DNA from: Bacillus sp. Cs-700
Lineage (GTDB): Bacteria > Bacillota > Bacilli > Bacillales > Guptibacillaceae
Assembly: GCF_011082085.1 (NCBI RefSeq)
Contig: NZ_CP041063.1
Location: 744,001-808,000 of the forward strand
Direction of reading: 5' to 3'
Length of the DNA stretch: 64,000 bases
The number at the start of each line of letters is the position of its first letter. The stretch's first letter is position 1. Shown piece by piece: positions 1 to 8,436 of the stretch. The notes beneath the pieces are model-generated. The model saw only the letters and a program-made list of their open reading frames with translations, was not told where the DNA came from and ran no database searches. The position numbers and the translations under genes were made by a program.

Positions 1-2
1 TT

Positions 3-1454
3 CCTGGAATTATCGTGGGACGAAACGACTCGATCGCCTGGGGAGTTACAAATGTAGGACCCGATGTTCAGGATCTCTATATTGAAAAAAGAAACCCAGA
101 TAATCCCAATGAATTTCAATATAACGATTCATGGGAGGAAGCAGAAGTTCTTGATGAAAGCATACCTGTAAAAGACAGTGATCCGATTCCATATGAAGTT
201 GTCATTACGCGACATGGTCCTATTCTCTCTGAATTTGCCCATGACGAACAACCGGATACGGCTTTATCCCTTAGATGGACTGCCCTAGATCCTTCAACCG
301 AATTAGAAGCGGTTCTTAAAATCGATCAAGCTTCTAACTGGGAAGAATTTAAGGAAGCGCTAACTTCTTTTCACACGCCAGCTCAAAATTTTGTGTTTGC
401 TTCCACTGACGGAACAATTGCTTACCGAGCAAATGGACTCATTCCAATTCGTAAAAATGGTGATAGCATGCTGCCAGTCCCCGGTTGGAACGATGACTAT
501 GAATGGGAAGGTTATATTCCCTGGGAAGAACTTCCAACAATCGTAAATCCGGACGAAGGGTTCATTTCTACCGCAAATAATAAAATTACAACAGATGACT
601 ACCCCTATCACATCACCCATACATGGGCTCAACCTTATCGTCAGGATCGCATTCGAGAAGTATTAATTGACGGAAATAACCTTGAGGCTCAAGATATGAT
701 GAACCTTCAAAATGATTTCGTGAATTTACAGGGAAAGGAACTCACTCCCCTATTAACAAAGGAACTTCAAAGAGAAAACTTGACCTCAGTTGAAAAAGAC
801 GCTCTCTCACTTCTTCAAGAATGGAACTATATCGATGGTAGAGATGAAGCCGCTCCCCTTCTCTTTCATCTATGGTTAGTGGAAATGGAGAAGGTGTTAT
901 TTGATGGAAAGATTGACAAAGAAATGATGTCCCTTTTCGATGGGAAGAGTCAAGTCATTGACCAGCTCATTAGACGAGCTGTGAATGGTGAAGAAGGACC
1001 TTGGATGGAGAAGTCTGGGGGATTTCAATCCGTAGTAACGAAATCCTATCAAGCTGCCGTTGAACGCGCCGTTTCATTACAAGGACAAACACCTAAAAAA
1101 TGGGCGTGGGGGACGTTCCATTCCGTGCCTTTTGAACATCCTCTTGGTGCGATAAAGCCATTGAATCTTCTCTTCAATCCAGAAGTGAACGCGATAGGCG
1201 GTAGCCGCGTAACAGTTGGTGCTGCAGGCTGGAATTCATCAACCGGTACGGTTAACCACGGAGCCCCCTGGCGAGGCGTCACGGATTTAGCCAATATGGA
1301 AACAAGCTATAACGTCATATCCCCAGGTCAATCTGGTTACGTATTAAGTGAATGGTATGACAATCAAATTGATGATTGGGTAAATGGACGTTACCATGAA
1401 ACGAAGATGAGCGGTTATGAAGAAAACGCGAAGCATCTTATTCTTAAACCATAA
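3..1454 (+). CDS. Penicillin acylase family protein, 5' end outside the window
   Basis: The reading frame is open to the window edge, so only the C-terminal ~484 residues are present; the family is usually about 780-800 residues. The visible part begins with PGIIVGRNDSIAWG, matching the family's glycine-rich GRN..AWG segment of the beta subunit, followed by ITRHGPI, which is also typical. These enzymes are N-terminal nucleophile amidases that cleave amide bonds of acyl compounds, including beta-lactams or homoserine lactones. The catalytic Ser lies upstream of the window. The gene ends at a strong shared terminator facing the aminotransferase gene. The substrate cannot be told from the sequence. 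Confidence 0.9.
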   Translation, partial: PGIIVGRNDSIAWGVTNVGPDVQDLYIEKRNPDNPNEFQYNDSWEEAEVLDESIPVKDSDPIPYEVVITRHGPILSEFAHDEQPDTALSLRWTALDPSTELEAVLKIDQASNWEEFKEALTSFHTPAQNFVFASTDGTIAYRANGLIPIRKNGDSMLPVPGWNDDYEWEGYIPWEELPTIVNPDEGFISTANNKITTDDYPYHITHTWAQPYRQDRIREVLIDGNNLEAQDMMNLQNDFVNLQGKELTPLLTKELQRENLTSVEKDALSLLQEWNYIDGRDEAAPLLFHLWLVEMEKVLFDGKIDKEMMSLFDGKSQVIDQLIRRAVNGEEGPWMEKSGGFQSVVTKSYQAAVERAVSLQGQTPKKWAWGTFHSVPFEHPLGAIKPLNLLFNPEVNAIGGSRVTVGAAGWNSSTGTVNHGAPWRGVTDLANMETSYNVISPGQSGYVLSEWYDNQIDDWVNGRYHETKMSGYEENAKHLILKP

Positions 1455-1455
1455 C

Positions 1456-1488
1456 AAAAGGCTCTCTCAAATGAGAGAGCCTTTTACT
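1456..1488. terminator. Bidirectional intrinsic terminator
   Basis: GGCTCTCTCA and its complement form a 10-bp stem with a short loop, with A4 before and T4 after. It lies between the convergent acylase and aminotransferase genes. Confidence 0.9.
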
Positions 1489-1489
1489 G

Positions 1490-2557
1490 CTATTTTACGG
1501 ATACTGTCCAATTTTGTGTATCTTCTAACTTCCCTGTTTGAATACCTGTAATGGTGTCATACAATTTCTGAGAAAGTTCACCAATTTCATGATTGTTAAT
1601 AACCATTTTTTCACCTTGCCAGTTGAGTTCTCCTACTGGTGAAATGACGGCAGCCGTTCCAGTACCAAACGCTTCTTCAAGCTCTCCCTTTTGCGACAGC
1701 TCATACAGTTCTTCAATAGACACCTTTCTTTCAGTGACTGGAATATCCCATTTCTTTAACAATTCAATAACGGACATTCTTGTAATGCCATGGAGAATGC
1801 TACCGTTTAATTCTGGCGTAACAACTTCTCCATTAATCTTAAAGAAGATATTCATGCTCCCCACTTCTTCAATATAACGCTTTTCAACTCCGTCAAGCCA
1901 AAGAACATCTGCATTTCCGTCTTTATAGGCTTTTGCCTGCGCTTGATAAGCGGATGAATAGTTTCCGGCAGTTTTTGCCATTCCTGTTCCGCCTTTAACA
2001 GCTCTAGTGAATTTATCTTCTACGCTAATTTTCACTGGTGTTAAGCCACCAGAAAAATAAGAGCCAACTGGTGAAAGAATGATCATTAGTTTGTACGTAT
2101 TTGAAGGAGCAACAGATAAATTCGGCTCTGTTGCAATAATATACGGACGTACATAAAGCGATGTTCCCGGCGTCGATGGTACCCAATCTTGTTCAATGTG
2201 AATCAATTCTTTTAAGTAACCCATCACACGTTCTTCATCAATTGGAGGAATGCTCAATCTGTCGCTTGAAAGATTCAAGCGCTGTAAATTTTTCTCTGGT
2301 CTAAATAAAAGGATACGATCGTCAGAACGGTAGGCTTTTAAACCTTCAAAAACCGTTTGACCGTAGTGAAAAATCATCGCAGCAGGATCAAGAGTAATAG
2401 GCTCATAAGGAATGATGCGTGGCTCAAACCACCCTTTACCGGTTTCATAATCCATTACAAACATATGGTCAGTAAACGTTCTTCCAAAAGGGATCTGATC
2501 CTTTTCAGGCTTCGCTTTTAAATCTGTACTTGTAACAATTTCTAAATCTGTACTCAT
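1490..2557 (-). CDS. ilvE: Branched-chain amino acid aminotransferase
   Basis: This is a PLP-dependent fold-type IV transaminase that interconverts leucine, isoleucine and valine with their 2-oxo acids. At 355 residues it has the length of the larger BCAT group (B. subtilis IlvK/YwaA type) and is collinear throughout. Visible motifs are YGQTVFEGLKAY near residue 65, VRPYI near 136, GGTGMAKTAGNY with the PLP-binding Lys at about 195, and IEEVGSMNIFF just after it. It stands alone between a terminator and a 374-base upstream region. Bacillus relatives are controlled by CodY, but no convincing CodY box was seen. Confidence 0.95.
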   Translation of the reverse strand: MSTDLEIVTSTDLKAKPEKDQIPFGRTFTDHMFVMDYETGKGWFEPRIIPYEPITLDPAAMIFHYGQTVFEGLKAYRSDDRILLFRPEKNLQRLNLSSDRLSIPPIDEERVMGYLKELIHIEQDWVPSTPGTSLYVRPYIIATEPNLSVAPSNTYKLMIILSPVGSYFSGGLTPVKISVEDKFTRAVKGGTGMAKTAGNYSSAYQAQAKAYKDGNADVLWLDGVEKRYIEEVGSMNIFFKINGEVVTPELNGSILHGITRMSVIELLKKWDIPVTERKVSIEELYELSQKGELEEAFGTGTAAVISPVGELNWQGEKMVINNHEIGELSQKLYDTITGIQTGKLEDTQNWTVSVK

Positions 2558-2790
2558 TGGCCAGGACTCCTTACTGATTTAAAATAATAGTCATAACTTG
2601 TGCTCCTTCCAATTGAAGGCAGCTTACTATTTACCTATTGTACTGCCAAACTCTATTGAATTAAAGCTTTATAGTACAGAAAGATGAAAAAATTCAGTGA
2701 AATATTTTTTTCTTCATAACTTTTTATCTTTCATTGCATTTTAGTAAATTCGACTGTTTCTCTCAAAAAAGATATTCTTTACCCACTTTT
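2558..2790. other. Upstream region of ilvE, divergent from the acetate transporter
   Basis: AT-rich spacer without an open frame. It should contain the ilvE promoter on the minus strand. No T-box features (T-box sequence, specifier hairpin) were seen. An AATTCAGTGAAATATT stretch near 2690 is only weakly like a CodY site. Confidence 0.4.
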
Positions 2791-2807
2791 TTGTAAACGA
2801 TACCAAA
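2791..2807 (+). promoter_or_regulatory. CcpA cre site
   Basis: TTGTAAACGATACCAAA fits the cre consensus WTGNAARCGNWWWCAWW with one mismatch. It lies about 125 bases before the transporter start, so carbon catabolite control of acetate uptake is likely. Confidence 0.65.
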
Positions 2808-2931
2808 CAAACAATAGCAGCATTTTAGTTATCAAGACTTTGTCTTCTCGATTACGATTAGTAAATTTACTATTGCAACTGATGTCTTTTTCACGTAAAT
2901 TAGTCAAGTATGTTTATTAGGAGGTCTCATC

Positions 2932-3555
2932 ATGAATCAAACACAAAACACGCAGCGCGTACAAATGGTAACAGCAGATCCATCGGCTATTGGACTGTTT
3001 GGTCTTGCGATGGTTACGCTTGTGGCATCATCAGCTAAACTAGGTTGGACAGACGGCGTATCCTTTGTCCTACCATGGGCAATTTTTTTAGGAGGCATTG
3101 CTCAGCTTATTGCTAGTTTCCTCGATGCCAAACACAATAACACGTTTGGAACGACTGCCTTCGCAGCTTTTGGTCTATTTTGGCTAGGTGTTGGAACATC
3201 CTGGTTAATTCAATTCGGTGTCTTTGGCGATGCAGCAGCGGCAGCTGTTGATCCGAAACAATTAGGCATTGCATATATCGGATATTTGATCTTTAGTGTC
3301 TTTATGACAGTGGGTGCGATGGAAACACATAAAGTCCTTTTCTTTATTTTTGTCTTTATTGATTTCTTATTTATCGGACTTACATTCTCTACTTTAGGAA
3401 TTTTCCCTGAAGGAATGCACTTCTTAGCCGCAATTGCTGAGTTCTGTATTGCAATCTTGAGTTTCTACGGCTCAGCTGCTAGCGTATTAAATACCCATTT
3501 CGGCAAGGTGACACTACCTGTCGGAAAGCCTTTTGGTATTTTCAAGCAGGCTTAA
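2932..3555 (+). CDS. Acetate uptake transporter, GPR1/FUN34/YaaH (AceTr) family
   Basis: Six hydrophobic segments in 207 residues, the normal size and topology of the AceTr family, which imports acetate or succinate with protons. The family's NPxPLGL signature near the N-terminus appears here as DPSAIGLFG (residues 16-24). A strong AGGAGG ribosome site lies 9 bases before the ATG. The gene stands alone, with a cre site upstream and a perfect terminator downstream. The cre box suggests control tied to overflow metabolism. Which acid is carried is inferred from the family. Confidence 0.88.
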   Translation: MNQTQNTQRVQMVTADPSAIGLFGLAMVTLVASSAKLGWTDGVSFVLPWAIFLGGIAQLIASFLDAKHNNTFGTTAFAAFGLFWLGVGTSWLIQFGVFGDAAAAAVDPKQLGIAYIGYLIFSVFMTVGAMETHKVLFFIFVFIDFLFIGLTFSTLGIFPEGMHFLAAIAEFCIAILSFYGSAASVLNTHFGKVTLPVGKPFGIFKQA

Positions 3556-3560
3556 TATAA

Positions 3561-3597
3561 AAGACAGATGAAAGTTAACTTTCATCTGTCTTTTTTG
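3561..3597 (+). terminator. Intrinsic terminator of the transporter gene
   Basis: AAGACAGATGAAAGTT is followed at once by its perfect complement, then T6. Confidence 0.92.
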
Positions 3598-3621
3598 TAT
3601 CACTATTTGCTTTTTGAACGA

Positions 3622-3775
3622 GCTTATTTTGCTAAAACCCATCTTTCAAACGCTCTCCAATTAAATGAACATTCTCTTTGCCCTCTAATCATAAATCGTA
3701 ATCCTTCCATCCCTGCAAACAATTTTCTTTGTTCCATGCTGCTTCACCATGACGAGTAAGATAAATTTTCAACAT
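3622..3775 (-). pseudogene. Remnant of a histidine phosphatase (phosphoglycerate-mutase-like) gene
   Basis: Starting at an ATG at 3775, the minus strand reads [18 protein letters not shown], then LQGWKDYDL, then a TGA. In the same frame it continues with LEGKENVHLIGERLKDG before a second stop. The RHGE phosphohistidine motif and the LQGW and GERL segments are characteristic of the family. About 50 of roughly 190 residues remain, with an in-frame stop, so this is a decayed 5' fragment. The intact paralogues at 47.8 and 51.4 kb belong to a different branch. Confidence 0.8.
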
Positions 3776-3919
3776 ACTCCGCTTTTAGTTTACAATAATA
3801 TAATTATGTAGAATATTATTCTTTATTGAAAATCGTTTAGCACACCTAGTAGATTATCTATGTTTCAATTAATAAAAAGAGGCAAAGGGGATCCAACTCC
3901 CATGCCTCACCAGCTGTTC

Positions 3920-4363
3920 TTATTCATTTAACTGATTAATCTGATCAATGACATCATTAATCTCTGTTAAGGTTTGGAATGCATCCGTATTTTCAACCAT
4001 CGAAGGATCCAACTTTCCATCTTCTATATTCTTTAAAAATTGATCAATTGTATTCATAGCTTTTTCATTTCGATCAACAATGTTTTGATGGAGTTCCGCT
4101 CCAACTTTCGGCGCTTCTAACTCGTTAAATTCCTGTATATCTTTCTTCATCTCTTCTAGTCGACTTTCAAATTCATTCAATGCCTGTTCATCATTAATCG
4201 CCTGTTTGGCTAAAGTAGGAGTTTCATTCGCAAAATCACTCGCCTCACTAGCGTATTCACGTGCCTCATCGACATAGTTTAGCGTACTGTTCACATCCTC
4301 GAGAAAAGAACAGCCTCCGAGAAAAAAGATTGTCGTAACAAAAACGATCGCTATTTTCTTCAT
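3920..4363 (-). CDS. Small secreted lipoprotein (DUF6376-like)
   Basis: The 147-residue protein has a signal peptide ending in a lipobox (FLGGCS, Cys at about 17). A helical, acidic, charged body follows, with DEAREYA, LEEMKKDIQEF and a hydrophilic C-terminus (IDQINQLNE), so it should sit on the outer face of the membrane. The start at 4363 is chosen because GGGAGG lies 8 bases upstream. The composition and the ELEAPKV segment match a small Bacillus lipoprotein family I recall as DUF6376; its function is not known. Confidence 0.75.
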   Translation of the reverse strand: MKKIAIVFVTTIFFLGGCSFLEDVNSTLNYVDEAREYASEASDFANETPTLAKQAINDEQALNEFESRLEEMKKDIQEFNELEAPKVGAELHQNIVDRNEKAMNTIDQFLKNIEDGKLDPSMVENTDAFQTLTEINDVIDQINQLNE

Positions 4364-4486
4364 TTGTATTCCTCCCTTAATTTCCGGCACATATGATAGG
4401 CTCAAAACAAATCATCTTTCATGCTTAGCTTTTATACGAATCAGAAAAAATTAGGTTTCATTAACAGTGAAAATCGTCTCATCAAG

Positions 4487-4515
4487 GAAAGGCGCCCTTG
4501 CATAGGACGCCTTTC
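4487..4515. terminator. Possible weak terminator hairpin
   Basis: GAAAGGCG and CGCCTTTC pair around an imperfect CCTTGCATAGGA loop, downstream of the minus-strand NTF2-like gene. The T-tract is poor on both sides. Confidence 0.4.
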
Positions 4516-4544
4516 AATTATACCGGATGATTTTTATTGATTCA

Positions 4545-4895
4545 TTACTTAGCTAATGTTCCCTGGTGAAAGAACAGTTGCCATTGATCCTCATTTTTTT
4601 TCCATATCGAACTTCGAAGCGTTTTTTGATTTCTCGTTTTATCATGAATACGATACGTAGCAAGCATTACACCTTCTGCTAAAGGATGAATGTCAAAATC
4701 AGATAACGTCATTTCTCTTTGCGAAAGACCCCCTTCTGCTACATCCTTTTTATTCCAAATTGTGCCCGAACTTCCAAACTCAAAAAAATCAGCTGCGAGT
4801 ATTGAATTTAACTTCAATGAATTCTCCCTTATTTGAGGCGTGAGCAACTCCTTTTCCAATTGAAATATCTGTGTTTTGATTTCATCGATTCTCAT
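4545..4895 (-). CDS. NTF2-like / DUF4440 domain protein
   Basis: The 116-residue protein fits the cone-shaped NTF2 fold. A helical N-terminus (IFQLEKELLTPQIR) leads to the ADFFEFGSSG segment, and alternating strands end in WQLFFHQGT, a typical DUF4440 ending. The ATG at 4895 is preferred over the one 15 bases upstream because AAAGGAGAA precedes it at good spacing. Members act as small-molecule-binding or enzyme-like domains; nothing here points to a substrate. Confidence 0.7.
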   Translation of the reverse strand: MRIDEIKTQIFQLEKELLTPQIRENSLKLNSILAADFFEFGSSGTIWNKKDVAEGGLSQREMTLSDFDIHPLAEGVMLATYRIHDKTRNQKTLRSSIWKKNEDQWQLFFHQGTLAK

Positions 4896-5141
4896 GTTTT
4901 CTCCTTTCATTTTTTACCATAACCTCCATTTTACTCCTTCAAAAAACCACTAGCAGCAGTAATTTTAACGAAATTATTGATGTAAGCGGTTAAGTGAACG
5001 GCTATGCATTGAAATTCACTCAAGGATAATTTAACCTATTAGAGTAGGTATAAAAGATAACTGGATGATGGACACTTTAAAAGAAAAATACAATGAGTTA
5101 CGTCCCATTTTTCTTCTGTCGCTTGATTAGTGCCTTTTACA

Positions 5142-5147
5142 TATAAT
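5142..5147 (+). promoter_or_regulatory. Likely -10 box of the yjlC-ndh operon
   Basis: A perfect TATAAT lies 81 bases before the yjlC start. No good -35 box is seen at 17 bases; TTGATT at 5123 is too close. In B. subtilis this operon is controlled by Rex, but no clear Rex operator was recognised here. An AGTGAA...TTCACT pair lies near 4990-5020. The rest of 4896-5228 holds no gene. Confidence 0.4.
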
Positions 5148-5228
5148 CAGGCTTTTGAATACCTTAACATGGTTTTACCTTACAATAGAACAAACAAGCG
5201 TAATTGCTTAAAAGAAGGAGAAGTGACT

Positions 5229-5660
5229 ATGTCAGAATCAATCACAACCGAAACAAGCGAAAAACGCGTTCCTACTCAAGACGAGCGCGAACTGCTTGAT
5301 CAGCTTTTAGATCCTAAAGTTCAGGAGTCACTAAGCGTACTTGTAAAGGAACTACCTAAAGTAACAGAACTTGTCAATATGATGTCTAAATCATATGATA
5401 CCGTACAAGCTCTCGCAACAGATGATGTATTAAAAAATGATACTGTCGAATTCATGTCTGAAATTCTTCACCCTGTCAAAAATTCAGTAAAAGACGTTGC
5501 TGCTAATGCTATTGAAGCAAAGGATGAAGCAGAAAAAAGCTCTGAAGTTATTGGCCTTTTCGGACTTTTGAAAATGCTCAAAGATCCACAAGCTCAAAAA
5601 CTTTTCAGATTTGTAAATGCCTATCTTAAAGTTTCAGGCGAAAAAAGTAACCAAAAATAA
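5229..5660 (+). CDS. yjlC: DUF1641 protein YjlC
   Basis: The 143-residue protein has the DUF1641 pattern: LLDPKVQESLSVLVKELPKV, then FGLLKMLKDPQAQKLFRF near the C-terminus. In Bacillus this family is encoded directly before a type II NADH dehydrogenase (yjlC-ndh), as here with a 30-base gap, which supports the symbol. The start at 5229 has GAAGGAGAA upstream; the longer open frame from 5130 has no ribosome site. The role is unproven; membrane-associated redox support is inferred from gene order only. Confidence 0.85.
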   Translation: MSESITTETSEKRVPTQDERELLDQLLDPKVQESLSVLVKELPKVTELVNMMSKSYDTVQALATDDVLKNDTVEFMSEILHPVKNSVKDVAANAIEAKDEAEKSSEVIGLFGLLKMLKDPQAQKLFRFVNAYLKVSGEKSNQK

Positions 5661-5690
5661 TACTGATCTGCTAGAAATGGAGGAACAATC

Positions 5691-6872
5691 ATGTCAAAAC
5701 AAATAGTCATTTTGGGCGCAGGTTATGGTGGGCTTCTTTCTGCTTTATCCGTACGTCAATACTTAAATGAATCAGAAGCAACTGTTACATTAATCAACAA
5801 AACGCCAACACACCAAATCATTACTGAATTGCACCGTCTAGCTGCTGGTAACATCTCTACAGAAGCTGCGGCACTTCCACTAGACAAGTTATTAAAAGGA
5901 AATGACATTAACCTTAAAGTTGCAACGGTTGATTCTTTTTCTGTTGATAACAAAGAAGTGAAGCTTTCAGATGGCTCTACACTTTCTTACGATGCACTAG
6001 TCGTTGCACTTGGTAGTAAAACAGCTTACTTCGGCATTCCAGGGCTTGAAGAAAACAGCATGGTTTTGAAGTCTGCTGAAGATGCAAACCGTATCCACGC
6101 TCATGTGGAAGAACGCATTAAGAGCTTTGCAGCGTCAGGTGACGAAGCGGACGCTACGATCCTTATTGGCGGTGGCGGTCTTACAGGAACTGAGCTCGTT
6201 GGCGAACTAGCTGATGAAACGCCGAAGCTTGCTCGTAAGTACGGCGTAGATCCAGCTAAAATCAAACTAAAGCTTGTTGAAGCAATGCCAAAGATTCTTC
6301 CAATGCTTCCGGACGAATTGATTAATCGTGCAATGACTAGTCTTGAAAAGCGCGGCGTTGAATTCCTAACAAACCTTCCTGTTACAAATGTTGAAGGTAA
6401 CGTTGTTGAACTAAAAGACGGTCAAAAGATTGTAACAAACACATTCGTATGGACAGGTGGCGTTCAAGGTAACCCGCTCGTTGGCGAATGCGGTATTGAA
6501 GTGAATCGCGGACGTGCAACGGTGAACAATTACCTGCAATCCACTTCACACGAGAATGTGTTCGTAGCTGGAGACAGTGCTGTTTACTTCAAACCAGGAG
6601 ATGAGCGTCCTCAACCACCTACAGCTCAAATCGCATGGCAGATGGGTGACCTAATCGGGTATAACTTATATGCTTACCTTTATGACAAAGACTACAAAGA
6701 ATTTGAACCCGTTAACTCAGGTACATTAGCAAGTCTTGGTCGTAAAGATGCAGTTGCTCAAATCGGCGGTAACTCAACCTCTCTTAAAGGACTTCCTGCA
6801 TCTGTGATGAAAGAAGCAAGTAACGTTCGTTACCTCTCACACATTAAAGGTTTGTTTGCCTTAGCATACTAA
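5691..6872 (+). CDS. ndh: Type II NADH:quinone oxidoreductase
   Basis: This is a 393-residue single-subunit flavoenzyme that transfers electrons from NADH to menaquinone at the inner face of the membrane without pumping protons. The FAD-binding GAGYGG lies at residues 9-14, the NADH-binding GGGGLTGTE at about 160-168, FVAGDSA near 291 and the quinone-site AQIAWQ near 311. The C-terminus ends in HIKGLFALAY rather than the longer amphipathic tail of some homologues. It follows yjlC in an operon and ends at a strong terminator. AATGGAGGAACA provides the ribosome site. Confidence 0.93.
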   Translation: MSKQIVILGAGYGGLLSALSVRQYLNESEATVTLINKTPTHQIITELHRLAAGNISTEAAALPLDKLLKGNDINLKVATVDSFSVDNKEVKLSDGSTLSYDALVVALGSKTAYFGIPGLEENSMVLKSAEDANRIHAHVEERIKSFAASGDEADATILIGGGGLTGTELVGELADETPKLARKYGVDPAKIKLKLVEAMPKILPMLPDELINRAMTSLEKRGVEFLTNLPVTNVEGNVVELKDGQKIVTNTFVWTGGVQGNPLVGECGIEVNRGRATVNNYLQSTSHENVFVAGDSAVYFKPGDERPQPPTAQIAWQMGDLIGYNLYAYLYDKDYKEFEPVNSGTLASLGRKDAVAQIGGNSTSLKGLPASVMKEASNVRYLSHIKGLFALAY

Positions 6873-6898
6873 GTCATGATTCACTTTCTGTAAAGATA

Positions 6899-6936
6899 TA
6901 AAAAAAGTGCTGGGAATTTCCCCAGCACTTTTTTCA
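6899..6936. terminator. Bidirectional intrinsic terminator
   Basis: GTGCTGGG and CCCAGCAC are flanked by A-rich and T6 tracts. It is shared by the convergent ndh and sucrose hydrolase genes and overlaps the end of the latter. Confidence 0.9.
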
Positions 6937-8397
6937 TACAATAAAATCCGGCTTTTTTCCTTTTACAATTTGATATAAAGGATATAAATCACCTGAAATA
7001 CCGTGGCAACATACGACATTCATGCCTTCTATAAACATTCGACTCGTAAACACAGTTTCGCCATGATCACAAAAGATTTCAATACTTGAGGAATCTACAA
7101 AAAGACGAATTTGATGTTTCTCTTTTTGTTTTCTTAATGCATATCTTTTTGTACCAAATTCTTTAGCATAAACATGAGTCATATTTGAACGATCAAGACA
7201 ATACTCTTCTCCATTTGAAGAGAAAACCACGGTTTCATTACCTTCATTTCTAAAAATTATTTCAAATGCTCGGTCGACTTCAATAACCATTTCAAATGCT
7301 CGGGAAGTTAATTGGTGATTTGTTTGCAGATCCTGCCCCTCTGCCCTCAGGTCTCTTAGCTCTTGAAGAGGCAGTTGTAATAAACGATCCCCCTCAGTCT
7401 TAACTTCTCTCGGCAACGTTAACATGTGAGCCCACATATTTTGGTCTGTAGGATACATGCTCTTTGAATTGCCTAACCAACCAATCAGAATCCTTCTTCC
7501 ACATGCATCCTCATAAGTTTGTGGAGCATAGAAATCAAACCCTTTGTCTAGTTCGATATATTCGTGGGCATTCAGTTTACCCGTAGCAACATCTAATAGG
7601 TCACTAATACAGTAAACCACAGAAAACACATTGTTAAACTGATACTTATTTTTTTTTAGCTCCCCCTGAGGAGAAAAGATAAGAACACCGCGATTATTTT
7701 GTTCAAAATAGTTGGGGCACTCCCACATATACCCTGCATCCTTAAAATTCGTCTGCAGAATGCCACGATACGTCATTTCATTTGGTTGGTCTCCTGAATA
7801 AAGAGCAATTGCGCCTTTATTCTTAGTTGTTTCACCACCCACAAGCATGTAGTATTTCTTGTCTCGTTTAAAAACAATCGGATCTCTAAAATTATTGCTG
7901 AATTCGGGAGGCGTCCCTTCTATCATCACGTTTTCCTTCGATATCGTTTGATCTTCATTTAGGAATCCATATACCTGACTTGGTATGGCTACACTCTGCC
8001 CAGTTAGATGATTTCCTGTATAGAATAGGTGCATCTTATCCCCTTCAACAAAAGCGGATCCTGAGTGACACCCGTGAGAATCGTATAACTGATCTGGATA
8101 AAGAGCGATACCGTGATCTTTAAAATGAATAAAATCTTTCGTTGAAACATGATACCAATGCTTCAATCCATGAACAGGTCCTAATGGGAACCATTGATAG
8201 AAGATATGGTGTTCTCCTCTAAAAAAAGCTAATCCATTTGGATCATTCATTAACCCATGATGAGGTGCTATATGATAACGCGGATAATAAGTATCCTCTT
8301 TTGCAATTTTTTCAATCGTACTTAGATAGTCATTCGAAACATCTGACAAAGTAACGAAACGATTCTGTCGGTTAGAAAAATCAATGTAATCAATCAT
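6934..8397 (-). CDS. scrB: Sucrose-6-phosphate hydrolase, GH32
   Basis: This 487-residue glycoside hydrolase splits sucrose-6-phosphate, the product of PTS uptake, into glucose-6-phosphate and fructose. The three GH32 carboxylates are visible: the nucleophile in MNDPNG (Asp52), FRDP (Asp172) and the acid/base in WECPNYF (Glu226). A beta-sandwich C-terminal domain ends in IEIFCDHGETVFTSR. It lies 39 bases after the PTS gene and should be cotranscribed. The neighbours decide between sucrose-6-phosphate hydrolase and a levanase or invertase; there is no signal peptide. Confidence 0.92.
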   Translation of the reverse strand: MIDYIDFSNRQNRFVTLSDVSNDYLSTIEKIAKEDTYYPRYHIAPHHGLMNDPNGLAFFRGEHHIFYQWFPLGPVHGLKHWYHVSTKDFIHFKDHGIALYPDQLYDSHGCHSGSAFVEGDKMHLFYTGNHLTGQSVAIPSQVYGFLNEDQTISKENVMIEGTPPEFSNNFRDPIVFKRDKKYYMLVGGETTKNKGAIALYSGDQPNEMTYRGILQTNFKDAGYMWECPNYFEQNNRGVLIFSPQGELKKNKYQFNNVFSVVYCISDLLDVATGKLNAHEYIELDKGFDFYAPQTYEDACGRRILIGWLGNSKSMYPTDQNMWAHMLTLPREVKTEGDRLLQLPLQELRDLRAEGQDLQTNHQLTSRAFEMVIEVDRAFEIIFRNEGNETVVFSSNGEEYCLDRSNMTHVYAKEFGTKRYALRKQKEKHQIRLFVDSSSIEIFCDHGETVFTSRMFIEGMNVVCCHGISGDLYPLYQIVKGKKPDFIV

Positions 8398-8436
8398 GTA
8401 TAGCTTCCCTTCTGTAAAACCTTAAGAAAATGAACA

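Noticed and set aside
2558-2931. T-box or other riboswitch before ilvE
   Set aside because: No T-box sequence or specifier stem-loop was found. The region is AT-rich without stable structure.
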